Position numbers and translations under genes: made by a program
Shown: positions 32,507 to 44,437 of the stretch, piece by piece
How the letters are laid out: each line of letters opens with the position of its first letter
How positions within the stretch are numbered: position 1 is the stretch's first letter
From: Portevinia maculata
Taxonomy: Eukaryota > Arthropoda > Insecta > Diptera > Syrphidae
Direction of reading: 5' to 3'
DNA length: 64,000 nt
Assembly (NCBI GenBank): GCA_949715645.1
Contig: OX454527.1
Coordinates: 142,736,703 to 142,800,702, forward strand
The notes under the pieces: generated by a model
What the model saw: the letters and a program-made list of their open reading frames with translations, nothing else
The model's database searches: none
Told to the model about the DNA's origin: nothing

Positions 32507-35500
32507 TTAACGCCTACGCCTACGTTGTCGAAGTTTAACATCTAGTGTAAATCTGACGACCGGCTTACGAGTACGCTGGGAACGTCGCTGACTGACTTGG
32601 TCCTTCATAATACTCCTAGTCGGCAATGGTACATCCTGCTTCTTGGTGACATCTTGGCTCAGAGCAGCTAAACGGCGTCCTTCCTCGAACTCACTTGGGC
32701 CAATAGTCTTGCGCATTTGATTTTGATGTCGTCTACTTGTACCTTTCGAAGTCTGCACCTCATACATTCTCCTCCCTACTTTGGCTATCGTCTTGGCTGG
32801 TATCCACCTAGGACCTCTAGCGAAGTTTCGAACATACACATCTTCTCCAGTAGCAAATTTGGATTCGAATGTGCTAATTTTTGGCGGAGGTTCACGTGGG
32901 GCCAGCTGCGAGAGTAGAGTGCGAGGTTGTCTAGCATGAAGCAGCTCAGCGAGTGACTTTCCCGTAGAGTTAGGCAGACTTCTGAAAGAAATTAAAAAAT
33001 CTAGTAAAGCTTTGCGAATATCATTACCATTTTGAAACAGCTTTTTCATTGCGGACTTAAAAGTCCGAACCATCCTCTCTGCCTCACCATTGGACGCCGA
33101 ATGGAACGGAGCTGAACGGAGATGTTGAATATCCCTCTGGCTGTAAAACTGCTGGAACTTGTCTGAAGAAAACTGTGGGCCGTTATCGGATACCAGTAGT
33201 TCGGGCAATCCTTCAATAGCGAATACATTCTCTAATGCGTTAACAGTTGCTTCTGATGTGGTACTAGACATCTCAATAACGTAGGGAAAATTGGAGTAGG
33301 CATCCACACATATGAGGTACATGTGGTTTAGAAAAGGACCAGCAAAGTCCACATGAATCCACTCCCAAGGTTTAGTAGGTACTGGCCAGCTGGTGAGCTT
33401 TTGGCGTGGGCTAGAACTATTCTGCAAACAAATTTCACAGTGACGTATTAACTGGTCTATCTCCTTGTCAATGCCGGGCCACCAGCAATGACGGCGCGCT
33501 AACTGCTTAGTCCTTACTATGCCCCAACGACCACTATGTAGCATGTGAAGTACTCTATGCCTTAGGCAGCAAGGTACTATTACGCGTGACATACCTGCTT
33601 GCTCCAATAAAACACCTTTATACTGCGTTATAGCAAAGCGTCTGGCAAAAAACGGCTTCACTTCGTCATCCTTTCCATTTAGAGATTCTGGCCAGCCATT
33701 TTCGACCAATTGGAAGACTTTCTTCAGAATTGTGTCCTTAGCAGTTTCCCTGGCAACTAATTTAGCGTTAATTGGAAACTCCTCAGCTTCCCTGTCCAGC
33801 TCGGCTGCAACCTCAAAACATTGCTCCTCTGCAACATCGAACTCCACGTCTGTTCCTGTGGGTAACCTCGAGAGTCCGTCTGCTGCTTCGATGGCTTATA
33901 TTTTATGGTATACCTGTATCCCATCAGAATGATTTTGCAATCGATGCGCAGTCATTGTCGGCAATTGTTTGCTGGGATTAAATATGGAAAGCAGGGGCTT
34001 ATGGTTCGTGACTAGCTCAAAAGTGCGACCAAAAACATACTGGTGGAATTTGTGGACACCAAATATGATAGAAAGAGCCTCTTTTTCTACTTGGCTGTAC
34101 TTTAACTGCTGTGTATTAAGGGTTTTGGATGCATGTGCAATGGGGCGTTCCGATCCATCAGGATATCTATGCATAAGCACAGCACCGATTCCTTGTGATG
34201 ATGCATCCGTCGCCAAAACGAGGGGTAGTTGGTCCGTGAAGTGGGTTAGGCGGGTGGCTTCTATAATTTGGGTCTTTAATGCATTGAACGAGTGTTCCTG
34301 ACGGCTTGTCCATAAAAAGCGAGTGTTTTGCTTTCTCATTTAGCGGAGCTGCCATTTGAGAAAAATTGTTTAAAAACTTGCTGTAGTATGTGACCTTTCC
34401 AAGAAATGCTTGCAGCTGCTTGAGAACCTTGGGTGCGCTCATCTTTTTTATCGCTTCCAGTCCGCTGTCCGATGGTCTAATACCGGCAGCATCAATCTTG
34501 TGTCCAAGGTATTCAACACTTTCCTGGGCAAATACACATTTCTTTTCGTTGCAGTGTAGACCATACGACGACAACCGCGTTAAAAGTTCCCTTATGGTTG
34601 CAATATGCTCGTCGTCAGTTCTCCCAGTCACGATAAAATCGTCCAAATAAGCAGCACAATGTTCAACGCCAGTTATTATTTGTTCCATGAGGCGATGAAA
34701 TATTCCCGGAGCACTAGCGACTCCAAAAGGCAACCTCTCATGCTGGTACAGCCCAAACGGTGTATTGATGACCAAATACTGCTTGGCCTCCTCATCGAGC
34801 GGTAGTTGAAAATAGGCGTCGCTCAAATCAATTTTGCTAAAGTCTCCTTGTAGCTTGTGGAATATTTCCTCCACCCTTGGAAGTGGATATCTTTCAACCT
34901 CTAGCTGCGGATTCACAGTCACTTTGAAATCTCCACAAATGCGTATGTTTCCTGAGGATTTTTGGACAACAACGATAGGAGCTGCCCATTGGCTTGTCAC
35001 AACAGGGCGTAGAATTCCAGCAGTAACCAAGCTATCCAGCTCTTGCTTAACAAAAACTTTGGACAGGCATTCTCCTTAATATATAGTTTAGCGGAGAAAT
35101 TATTGCAGCAACCGAGACCACTAGTGAATACTTGAGAAAACTGCGGACAAACCTCCTTGATACGTGCGTACAATTCTTCTCCAGTATTAGCTACTTTTGA
35201 AAAGAACACACTATCGCAGCAACTTAATTGGAACCGCAAAATGTCAAACCAGTCCATTCCCAAAATGTTGCCTCCTTCATATGTGTCAGCAACCAAGAGT
35301 TTGAGCTCGTGCGTCTGTTCCCTGAACTGAAAGTTGACTTGTATATTGCCTTTGACAGGAACAACAAAGTTACCATACGCTCTTAGTACCCTAGCTGGTT
35401 CGATGTAATTGGGTTTCCCTAGCTGTTCATACGTACGAAGATCAATCATGGAGCAAGTAGCACCAGTATCAAGCTGAAAATCGAGGACCATGCCATTGAC

Positions 35501-35512
35501 AGATACTGGCAC
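32507..35512 (-). pseudogene. F pol: protease, RT, RNase H, integrase (frame-broken)
   Basis: Protease with QLDTGATCSMID (35512 to about 35230). A frame change in a T-run near 35060, with apparent loss of a short segment, leads into the RT (IRICGDFKVTVNP, KIDLSDAYFQLPLD, LPFGVASAPGIF, catalytic YLDD). A shift near 34330 leads into RNase H (LATDASSQGIGAVL, YSQVEKEALSIIFG). A stop at about 33898 precedes the integrase, which stays open to 32507: HMLHSGRWGIVRTKQLARRH and CEICLQ (zinc site), then VDFAGPF, SDNGPQF and a Glu in GEAERMV. The basic end (RRRRR) stops 18 bp before the polypurine tract. These are the standard steps of LTR retrotransposition. At least three faults make it inactive. Confidence 0.88.
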
Positions 35513-35521
35513 TAAAAACTT

Positions 35522-36493
35522 TCAAGCAAGCCGCTTAATGTCCCTCATACCATCTTCTTTCAACGTTTTAATTTGATCGCAGCTACCTCGTCTGTTAGCG
35601 AATTTTGCTTTTGGATTTTGTCGGCAAACTGAAGATATATGGCCTTTGACATTACATACTCGGCAAGCATCCCGCACTGGGCATTGAAAATATGTATATC
35701 GTACCCCACAACCAGGGCAAGACCTTTTTGCTTCTTTGTTCATAAGCATAGCATTAGAAGCCTGTGGTTTTTCAAATTTATGTGAACTATGGGACCTAGG
35801 TTGAGAGCGTGAACGAGGTTTATGATTGTCCACTTGATGCACTACCTGAGGAACCATACTGTCACCTTTAATAGCAAGTACAGATTTTTGCGTCGATTCA
35901 TAAGTTTCCGCTATTTTAACAACATCGTCTAATCTGGGGTTAGACTTTTGCAAGGCAGCCGACCTAAACGTATCGTGCGGTGTGTGCAAAATAATTATAT
36001 CTCTAATTAAACTATTTACAAACGGCTCTTTACACTCGGTATTATTGCACACAAATTCGCAATCGCGCGCAGCTCCACGCAAGTCCGCTACACACTCTGC
36101 ATACGTTTGGCTCTCTTGCATGCGCATTTGAAAAAAACGATAACGGGCAGCAAGCACATGAGTTCTATCAGCGAAATGTACGGTAAGTTTGGCAATGAGT
36201 ACCGCAAACGATTCTTCCTCTACTTTTTTGTCAGCGAACAAATTACGTATAAGTTCATAAAGCTCTGGACCCGACCAAGATAAGAAAAAGGCTTTTTTCT
36301 GTTCGTCTGTGACCACATTATAAGCATTAAAATGTTGGTTTAACTGCTCAACAAACGATTTCCAGGATTGTTTCTTTTTGTCAAACGGCGACAAAACGGG
36401 AATATGCGAAGCTGGGAGCGCCGCAGCTCCCTCACTTTTTGTAGTTGTACCAGCAGCAAATTTATCCATCATTGATTTTTGGTTAGCCAATAT
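35522..36493 (-). pseudogene. F gag, main part (5' codons displaced by G)
   Basis: Capsid-like region (PFDKKKQSWKSFVEQLNQHF, then FFLSWSGPELYELIRNL and YRFFQMRMQESQTYAECVAD), and nucleocapsid with CPGCGVRYTYFQC followed by CRVCNVKGHISSVC, the C-x2-C-x4-H-x4-C knuckle. This two-part Cys region is typical of mag-like gag. Element G is inserted upstream; the true start lies at 45434, in frame after G and one ATAT are removed. The frame ends at 35522, next to the protease. Confidence 0.85.
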
Positions 36494-37418
36494 TGTAATG
36501 GTTCGCGGTCCAGCAAGAGTGTCTGTGGAGAGTAAGTCCTATCTTCTTATGGAAACTGTCGATTCCCCTTCTTAGACTCGGCTATAGAGCCAACGTCTAA
36601 ACTCGCCAGCAGCAGAGCTGCTAAACTAGGCAAGCGAAGTTATGGGAGTGGGATAGGATGTATTTTCTATCGCCCTTGAAGCGAACGCTCCTTCAGTGGA
36701 CAAATAAAAGACACGTCTTTATCTTAGTGTGGTAACAAAAGTACAACTTTATTAATAATTTGGGTTCCCTATTTATACATAAAATTATTGTAATTGATCC
36801 ACATTCGATGAATCAATGTCCTCCCTTCGATATTCGATAACCGCAGCGTCATCATATAATACGCGCGATCTACATAACTTCATAACCCTAGTATATTCCC
36901 GAGGGGCAATGTCCCCATATTCATTAAATTATTATTCGCAATTAAGCTTGGTCAGCGCACCAGTACTTTGAACTGTACTTCGCTCCCCTTTGTGTTGTAC
37001 ATGCATTCATGCATCCACAACATTTCAGGTCTCGGTAATGCGATCTCCAACTCATTGATAAATGCCCAGTGCACTTGAAATACACTGTTCAAGGTTGCTA
37101 ACCGGCTGCATCGTGCTGGGTGCTATATGATATGCTTCCCATAGCCGTGCATGCGGGGTTGGTTTGCATAGCAAGCAGTGCATGTATTGGCAATTGTTTG
37201 TTTCTTTTTTTCTTTTGTGAGAGTTGATCGTCCGAAGCGTGGTGGCTTGCGCCAGGCTAATCGAGTTACAATGTTTTAATGGGTCATGTTATTTTAATAG
37301 GTTGTTAAACGGTTTGAAGCTATGTAGTATCGTTAATGCGGTGATCGAATATTTAGGAAGTGAACGATTAAGAATAGAATGGGAATGTGGAGTAAAACGG
37401 ACACTGGCATTCCTCACA
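36494..37418 (-). repeat. 3' LTR of G
   Basis: Minus strand TGTGAGGAATGCC...CCATTACA. A purine-rich AGAAGGGTGG lies directly before its start (37419-37428). Confidence 0.93.
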
Positions 37419-37428
37419 CCACCCTTCT

Positions 37429-38265
37429 GGGGGAAAAAGGAGAATTGTCGGCTTGGCGAGAATTCTTCTTTTACCGTGTCGTTTGAACATTTTGAGGAAT
37501 TAGTAATTTATCTACATACATTTTTTTTTTGGGTTAACAGATATTAGTTATTATTATCTCAACCTAGTTCTTGAAGTTTACAAATTGCTTATTATTAGTA
37601 CATTAAAGTTTAACAATAAAAATTTTTTTTGTTTTCTTTTATAATTTACTTACTATGTTAAAGTTACACAATACTTTACTTATTATTATTCTTACTTATT
37701 ATTACATTACATAATTTATTATTACGTTAAAGCTTAACAGTACTTTATTTATTACTTATTATTATTGTTATTATTACTATAAGGTTTAACAATACTTTAT
37801 TTATTACTTATTACTATGGTTACTTATTATTACTATAAAGTTTAACAATACTTTTTTTTTTTTGTTACTTATTATTACTATAAAGTTTAACAATACTTTT
37901 TTTTTTTTTTGTTACTTATTATTACTATAAAGTTTAACAATACTTTATTTGTTACTTATTATTACTATAAAGTTTAACAATACTTTATTTATTACTTATT
38001 ATTTTAACTTATTATTATTACTTATTTTTACGTTACATCGAAGTTAAACAATATTTTATTTATTCCTTATTATTTTAACTTATTTTTATTACTTATTTTT
38101 ACGTTACATCGAAGTTAAACAATATTTTATTTATTCCTTATTATTTTAACTTATTTTTATGGGTCCTTGGCCAAGGATAATAATAACTTGCGGAGGTCTC
38201 TCCCCTTTTTTTTCTTGTTTTTTTTTTTTTTTTATAAATAACAAAAAAAACATTGGCATTGTATT
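37429..38265. repeat. AT-rich 3' region of G with tandem repeats
   Basis: From about 37580 to 38160, units built on TTACTTATTATTACTATAAAG and TTTAACAATACTTT recur at about 50-70 bp spacing, with T-run length differences. A later pair of about 70 bp (ACGTTACATCGAAGTTAAAC) is duplicated near 38031 and 38101. No coding sequence. Confidence 0.75.
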
Positions 38266-41200
38266 TTACAATTCTTCGTTAAACGTTTCTATAAATTGTC
38301 GCAATATATATATATAAAATTTCTTCAGTCGGTTCTTATGTACTTCAGTTCTCTTTCCATCATACTTTATCCCGCAGTTCACGCCTTCTTCTGATAGTAC
38401 TTCGTACGGTCCGGTGTAAATTGGGTCTAACTTTCTACGATTTTCATTTCTTAACAGGACTAAGCTACCTACTTCGAAACTAGCTGCTTTACTCCTAGCT
38501 TTAGCGTCATACGCACTCTTCCTATTGTTCTTCTTTTCGATTAACTGATCTCTAGCATCCCGATGGGCTACCTGTAATTTTTGTTTTAACTCAATTACAT
38601 AGTCTACGTAGTTATACCTAGGGTCAACTTGTTTTGTTAGATTGGACGGCAGTTTGCATTGTCTTCCAAATACTAATTCAAACGGTGTATACCCTGTTTC
38701 TGAATGTATACAAGTATTATAACAGAAGACATAGTATGGTAACCAAGTGCACCAGTCTGTATGTTTTTCAGACACGTAGCACCTGAGGTATGCTCCGAGA
38801 ACCTTGTGCGAATTTTCTAATGCTCCTATGCTCTCATGGTGGTAAGCTGTGGACTGTAGTTGTTCTATCTTTAAGAGTTTACACATATCTTTGAAAATCC
38901 TGTTTATAAACTCTGTTCCCTGATCTGAAGCTATTGTCTTGGGAACTCCATATTTTAGAATAAAACATTCTACTAGCCCCTTAGCTACGGTACTAGCTTC
39001 TTTGTTTACCAGAGGTATAGCCTCTGTGAATTTCGTAAGTTCATCTTGTAGGGTTAGTATATACCTGTATCCGTTTACTGATTCGTCTAGAGGACCAACT
39101 AAGTCGAGGTAAATTTTATCGAAGCTGGTTTCGGCGGTTGATGTTATTTCCATTGGCTGTTTTCTCGGTGTGATATGTTTATTCTTTTGGCATATCGGGC
39201 AATGCTTCACGAATGTCGTCACATCGTTTTGCATTCCCGTCCAGAGGTATTTCCTTCTGAGTGTTCTCAGCATGCGGTTTATTCCTGCATGTCCACTTGT
39301 AGGTAATAAGTGGTAGTCGTTGAGCAAGAGTTTCTTTTTGTGAGGATCGGTAATTTCTATATATTTATCTATTAGGTGCACCTTTATATTACTGTCTTTA
39401 AACATGTCTCCTAATTTCTTTTGTAACTCGGGAATTTTATATTCTCGACGGCCGTCTGCGAGTTTCTTTATTTCTTCTTTCGTAATATATAATTTATTAA
39501 TGGCTAGAGGTCCGCAAATGCTTTGCACGTCCCTCGACAATAATTTGACAATTGATGCCGAACGGGCTGTAGTGCCATCCTTGGAGGTATCCAGCAGTCC
39601 GCAAGGTTCCTGCACGTCCCTCAACAACATTTTGACAAATGATGTCGATTGGTCTATAGTGCTTACCTTGGACTTATTTAGGAGTATTAAATTCTTCTCT
39701 GGGAGGTATGCCAACATATCGTTGGGTCCCAGGATTATGGTCGTATCCTTTATCAGATACTCATCGTCCTCTAAACTGTTGCATATTCTTAGCTCGACTA
39801 TTTGCTGCCCATGTTCTGGGGGTTTTAACAGCTCTGTTATTCTGCGATTGTTCTTTGCTACTTCTTCATCCTCTGCTTCCTTTGGTTCTTCTTGTACGTT
39901 GTAGTGTGTCTTGGATTGCGACCTGGTCATGACACATATCTGTAACTGTTTTAGCTGCTCTGTATCTATCCTGATGCGACTAAGAGCGTCAGCTGTGCAA
40001 TTGTCTTTTCCTGGAGTGTATTCAATGTAAAAATTGTATTCCTCTAAAAGTAGTCTGAATTTAGTGAGTCTACTAGAGGGTTCCTTGAGTGAGAAAAGGT
40101 ACACTAGTGGTCTATGGTCGGTTATGATTTTGAATTTTCTTCCGAAAAGGTATGGTCTGTAATGCTTTATTGCCCATACTATGGCGAGTAGCTCTTTTTC
40201 GATCGTACTGTAATTTTTCTCCGCATTGTTTAAGGTCTTGCTCGCATAGGTAATGGGTGTATCATCGAAATTGGAGAGGACAGCACCTAAGGCGAAGCCT
40301 GAGGCGTCTGTTCGCAAAATAAATTCTTTATCGAAATTCGGGAATTGTAAAACTTGATTACTTGAAAGAATTACTGTTAGTAGTCTAAAGGATTTCTCGC
40401 AATTTTCACAGAAATTGAACTCTACATTCTTACGGAGTAATCTGTTGAATGGGATTGCAATTGTAGCGAAGTTCGGTATAAACTTGCGATAATAGTTTGC
40501 AAATGCTACAAATCTTCTCACCTCATTTGCATTAGTGGGTTTTGGATAATTGCTCATTGCTTCTGCTTTCTTTGGATCTGGATGTATTCCCCTTTCAGAG
40601 ATAACGTGTCCTAAATATAGCACTTCTTTTCGAAGAAAGGAACATTTTCTTGGATGGATTTTAAGATTAACCTCTCTTAGTCGTATAAACACGTCGACCA
40701 AGTTTTTGTTATGGTCTTGGAGGGTTTTGCCAAAGACGATAAGATCATCTAAATAGACAAAGCATCTTGAATAAGTCAGTCCCGCCATTGCGATTGACAT
40801 CATTCTAGAGAATTTGCTTGGCGAGATTTTGAGTCCCATGGGGAGTCGTTTCAGTTGATAGTGTCCTCCTTCGGTAGAAAATGCTGTTACTGGTCGGCTA
40901 TTTGGGTCAAGTTCCATTTGGTAATATCCTTGACTCAAATCGATACATGAAAAATACGTTGATCCTCCTACCATGTCGTAGATGTCGCTTATATTTGTTA
41001 AAGGAAATTTGTCGTCTTCAATACGTTCATTGACATTACGGTAGTCGATTACCATACGGAATTTTTGTTCACCTGTAACGGGATCCTTTTTCTTTGGGAC
41101 AATTAGGATGGGAGAATTCCATGCCGAAACGGATGGTTCTATGATATCGTTATCCAACATTTTATCGATTTCTTCCTGTATGTCTTTCTTCTGCGTATGC

Positions 41201-42098
41201 GGTAGTCGATAGGGCTTCGTGTATTTGGGAGCTGCTCCTTCCTTTAGTATGATATCGGCTTGACCTATGTGCGTGTAGGTGAGCTTGTCACCTTCAAGAT
41301 GGAAGATATCGTGGAACTTGGTACATATGGCTTCTATTTCGCCTTTTTCCTCCGTATTTAGTGTGTCAAGGTTTAGCTCGTTTAATATTTTCTTGACTCT
41401 GGAGGCAGTGGGTTCGTTCTTTTGGTTGTAACTCAGAACATAGTGTTCGGAGGCGGGCAAGGATTGTGGTTCCGCCCATCTGAGTATGACTTCTCTTTCG
41501 CGGGTGTTCAGAATCTTAAGTGGGATCTTCCCTGTGGTGGCTTGGGATATGGATCCAGCCATGAAGACACCTTTGCATAGTTCTTGGGGATGGAATACTC
41601 GTATATCTGTATGTGCCGTGTCTAGCCAATAGGTGGCTTCGCATCTGGGAGCGAGGGTAATGGTGTTCAAGCTGTGTTGGGAAAGTATAGGTAGAACAAT
41701 TGCTCTGTTTTTTACCTTTAATCTCAGTTGTAGGTCCTCTAGGTCGATTATCGCTCCAAGTTCCAAAAGGAAATTGGCTCCGATAATTCCCTCAACCGGA
41801 ATCGGAAACGAATCAGGTACTACATGGAATTCGCGCTCGAGATCATGTCGCCCCAAATGTAGGGTACCTATACAGGTTCCTAGTGATCGAAGTTTATCTG
41901 AGATACCTGCAATAGTGGTACTTCTGTGGGTACGTATAGGGAGGTTGTTCGCTATAATCAGATTCTTGACTACACATATGGATGCTCCAGTATCTATCAA
42001 AAATCGAACTTGTCGGTCGTTGAAAGGTAACTGCACATAAATGCCGTTTTCTATCCCCGTAGTGCAAATGGCGTTAGGCACTTGGGAACTTAAACTTC
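38266..42098 (-). CDS. G pol polyprotein: protease, RT, RNase H, integrase
   Basis: An uninterrupted frame of about 1275 codons in the -1 phase after gag, with no ATG near its start, so it is likely made as a gag-pol fusion. Domains in order: aspartic protease (FLIDTGASICVVKN), RT (FRMVIDYRNVNERIEDDKFP, CIDLSQGYYQMELD, LPMGLKISPSKFSRM, FVYLDDLIVFG), RNase H (LRTDASGFALGAVLSN, YSTIEKELLAIVWAIKHYRP), integrase zinc site (HAGINRMLRTLRRKY, CPICQKNK) and core (IYLDLVGPLDES, ASDQGTEFINR, Glu in GALENSHK). The family clusters with mdg1/412. All catalytic motifs are kept. No chromodomain or env follows. Confidence 0.93.
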
Positions 42099-43499
42099 TC
42101 CCCCCGAAAGGTCGGCAATCCCCTCGGTGGGTTGCTCGTTTCCCGACGTTATTACCTTTAGTCTTGCATTCTGTGGTCGGTACTGACTCTGGTTGTAAAA
42201 GCCCCTATTTGAATTGCTATTCCTATTTTGGGCCTGATTGGGTAAAGAATAATTATTGTGATTTTGATTGTCATAGCCCCTATTGTTTTCCCTATTTGAA
42301 CTGCTATTTCTATCTTGGGACTGATTAGGGGAGGGATAACTATTGTTGCCACTTGGCTGTGGGCCATTGTTTGGCCCTCTATCTGGCGGAAAATAACCAT
42401 TCTGGTTTCTGAAGTTAGGATTGTTGGAGCAGGGGTTACCTCTGGAGTAGTGGTTGAAATGGGTATTTCGATTCTGACGATAGTTTTGTTGAGGACCCTG
42501 GTTACGGGCGCCTCGAAAATTGTTGTATCCGCCCCTGTAGGGTGGTCTACTTGTTCCCTGGTTTCTCCTATCTTCTTCCCATCGTCTACTATTGTCTGTG
42601 TCCGTATAATATTTGATATGGTCTGTCTTCTCTGTTGGACTCGGGTCGATTTCCAACAAATGTTGAGCTGCGCTTCGTAGGGTAGTATGTCGTGCGCTAT
42701 CCAATACGATTTTCAATCTATCGTTAACCCCTTTTTTTAGGAAGGCTAATCCTCTTCGGTCATTGGCGGCGGTAAGCGTTGCTCGCGTTGCTTCGCCATG
42801 GACCGCGATTTCTAGCTCCGTCATTTTCGTGACGAGGGATTCGATATCATTAACGAATTCCCTGGTAGGACGACTACCTTGGTGTGTGCGGCTTAGCTTG
42901 GTTTGGATACTTTCAAGCGTTTCTCTGGTTCCGCATTTTTCCAGGAGCGCTCTTTTTAAGTCGTCGAACTGTTCGGGTGCAGTAGTCCCTAGTTCGGTTA
43001 GGGCTTTGCCCTGGATTTTGCACTTCAAGATAAACTTGATAAGTGTGGCTTTAGCCGGGGTTGACAAAGTGTCGTGATAGAATTCTACGCTGTTAAGAAA
43101 GTCTCGTAAGTTTTCTGATCGTGTGCTGTCCTGCTCACACGTCAGCGTCGGAAGCTTCTGGGCAGTATTAAAACTGAATTCGTCTGTCATTTTGTTAGTG
43201 TCGGTTACGTCTGGGTCGGAGGAATTTTCTTCTCTTATACTCGCTTTGACTCTATTGAGTGATTCGGTTCGAAAATGGTCTATACGTTCGTAAATCGTTT
43301 TCAAGTCATCTACCTGCTCTAGGGTTAGGGGTTTAGTCTCTATCGTGCTAGCTATGCTACCTGCCCTTTCGGCGATTGCTTCTATTTCTTCGATCTTTCT
43401 AGTTCCTGCTTCTTTAGTACGTGTCCTATTAGGACCGTCCTTTTTTAAATTCCTGAGAATTGACTGTAGTTTTTCTAATTCTATAAGTAGGTTGTCCAT
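42090..43499 (-). CDS. G gag polyprotein
   Basis: ATG at 43499 (MDNLLIELEKLQSILRNLKK); 469 residues. The N-terminus is helical and charged. The capsid-like centre has FLNSVEFYHDTLSTPAKATL and GTRETLESIQTKLSRTHQGS. The C-terminal third is rich in Asn, Gln, Arg and Gly (RPPYRGGYNNFRGARNQGPQ and on) and lacks a CCHC knuckle, as in 412/mdg1 types, so RNA binding probably uses the Arg/Gly-rich part. The frame ends with TAA at 42090-42092, 10 bases after the heptamer GGGGGGA, where ribosomes may shift -1 into pol. Confidence 0.9.
   Translation of the reverse strand: MDNLLIELEKLQSILRNLKKDGPNRTRTKEAGTRKIEEIEAIAERAGSIASTIETKPLTLEQVDDLKTIYERIDHFRTESLNRVKASIREENSSDPDVTDTNKMTDEFSFNTAQKLPTLTCEQDSTRSENLRDFLNSVEFYHDTLSTPAKATLIKFILKCKIQGKALTELGTTAPEQFDDLKRALLEKCGTRETLESIQTKLSRTHQGSRPTREFVNDIESLVTKMTELEIAVHGEATRATLTAANDRRGLAFLKKGVNDRLKIVLDSARHTTLRSAAQHLLEIDPSPTEKTDHIKYYTDTDNSRRWEEDRRNQGTSRPPYRGGYNNFRGARNQGPQQNYRQNRNTHFNHYSRGNPCSNNPNFRNQNGYFPPDRGPNNGPQPSGNNSYPSPNQSQDRNSSSNRENNRGYDNQNHNNYSLPNQAQNRNSNSNRGFYNQSQYRPQNARLKVITSGNEQPTEGIADLSGGEV
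42099..42105 (-). promoter_or_regulatory. Slippery heptamer for -1 gag-pol frameshift in G
   Basis: Minus-strand GGGGGGA, in gag phase G GGG GGA, fits the X-XXY-YYZ rule. The pol frame is -1 relative to gag and is open across the site up to the start of the long pol frame. The heptamer fit is seen in the sequence; its use is inferred. Confidence 0.6.
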
Positions 43500-43546
43500 A
43501 AATGATGGATTAGGTCACTAGCATGGAACTTGCATATCACGAATCC

Positions 43547-43780
43547 CTAGACTGAGAGGCGTCTTTCTAGAACCTGACTTCTGCGTATCTGTTGGCGCAC
43601 TTGCTTCTGAAATTTTTTCTGAATGAACTCATACGTATATTTAAGTACGAAAAGTACTACCAGAGTGGCTAGAACTACCGAAAAATCAACGCCAAAATGC
43701 GTTGTTTGGATGGAGGAATTCTGTTGAAGACCGTTGTTATTAATAATAACCTCCTCTTGTTTGGATTGGGTTTTACCCAT
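43547..43780 (-). CDS. G small membrane-protein ORF with myristoylation-type start
   Basis: A 77-residue frame from the ATG at 43780. It begins MGKTQSK, which fits an N-myristoylation signal (Gly2, Ser6). A single hydrophobic segment VVLATLVVLFVLKYTY at about residues 34-49 is followed by a basic tail (KKFQKQVRQQIRRSQ). It thus looks like a small single-pass or membrane-bound protein. It sits between the leader ORF and gag. Possible roles, such as guiding gag to membranes, are inference. It could be a chance frame, but the combination of signals speaks for coding. Confidence 0.5.
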   Translation of the reverse strand: MGKTQSKQEEVIINNNGLQQNSSIQTTHFGVDFSVVLATLVVLFVLKYTYEFIQKKFQKQVRQQIRRSQVLERRLSV

Positions 43781-43858
43781 GTTAAAGAAATTGTCTATCT
43801 ATGTATTCGGCAAAAGAAAATGTAAAGACTGGGAGGCCAGTGAAATTCAAGAGAAAAA

Positions 43859-44437
43859 TTAAAGGTGTATATATATTATGAAGTGGGCCAACCTTTGGGC
43901 CGTCGTGTCGAAAAGTGCGTGGGACTGTTGCTCCTCCTGGCGGTTCTGTCGTTTCTTGTCGGCTTGCTCGTCTCGGATCTTCTTTTTGATGGCCTTTAGT
44001 TGAGTAATGTAACGGCGTTGAGCATCGGCGTTGGTGCCAGGGATGTTCATAAGCCGGTGGAGCTCCCTGATCTCTCGCTTCCTAGCGAACCGCTTTCCTC
44101 CTCTGGTTTGCCGCTGGGGGGCTACTGGAGGCAGCGTGGTCTTGACGGCTTCTATGCGTCTGATCTGACGCCGACGGTACTCCTCGATGGTGAGGCGCTG
44201 TGGTTCGGCCGGGATGACGGTGGTCGACTGTTTGGACAATTCCGGTAAGAGTTCGCCACTGGACTTGAGCAGGGCCGTAGCCTTCTCTACGTGGACTGCG
44301 GCTAAAGCAATGATATTTGCCGCATCTACGTTTGGCACGGTTGCTGCCGCGAGGTCTTCGTTTCGTTCGGTGGGACGGGGTGTCTTACTGACATGGGCCA
44401 ATCTTCTTCTGACTCCCAGTCCTGTCACGGTCGCCAT
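43859..44437 (-). CDS. G leader ORF, basic 192-residue protein
   Basis: Starts at the LTR/primer-site junction: the A of ATG is the last LTR base and TG begins the primer site (protein start MATVTGLGVRRRL). The protein is Ala-rich in its first third and strongly basic later (RRRQIRRIEAVK, RGGKRFARKREIRELHRLM, KAIKKKIRDEQADKKRQNRQ), with likely helices. No known domain is recognised. Extra leader ORFs before gag are known in the 412/mdg1 group, but their role is unclear. The open frame of this length in an element with nearly identical LTRs suggests that it is real. Confidence 0.6.
   Translation of the reverse strand: MATVTGLGVRRRLAHVSKTPRPTERNEDLAAATVPNVDAANIIALAAVHVEKATALLKSSGELLPELSKQSTTVIPAEPQRLTIEEYRRRQIRRIEAVKTTLPPVAPQRQTRGGKRFARKREIRELHRLMNIPGTNADAQRRYITQLKAIKKKIRDEQADKKRQNRQEEQQSHALFDTTAQRLAHFIIYIHL
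44422..44436 (-). other. Primer-binding site of G, tRNA-Arg type
   Basis: Minus-strand TGGCGACCGTGACAG immediately after the 5' LTR end. This is the tRNA-Arg site used by mdg1/412 elements (from memory). Confidence 0.8.

Noticed and set aside
37580..38160. CRISPR-like array
   Set aside because: The repeats have no unique spacers of constant length and lie inside a eukaryotic retrotransposon.
37429..38265. An env gene in G
   Set aside because: The space between pol and 3' LTR holds only AT-rich tandem repeats without a long frame.
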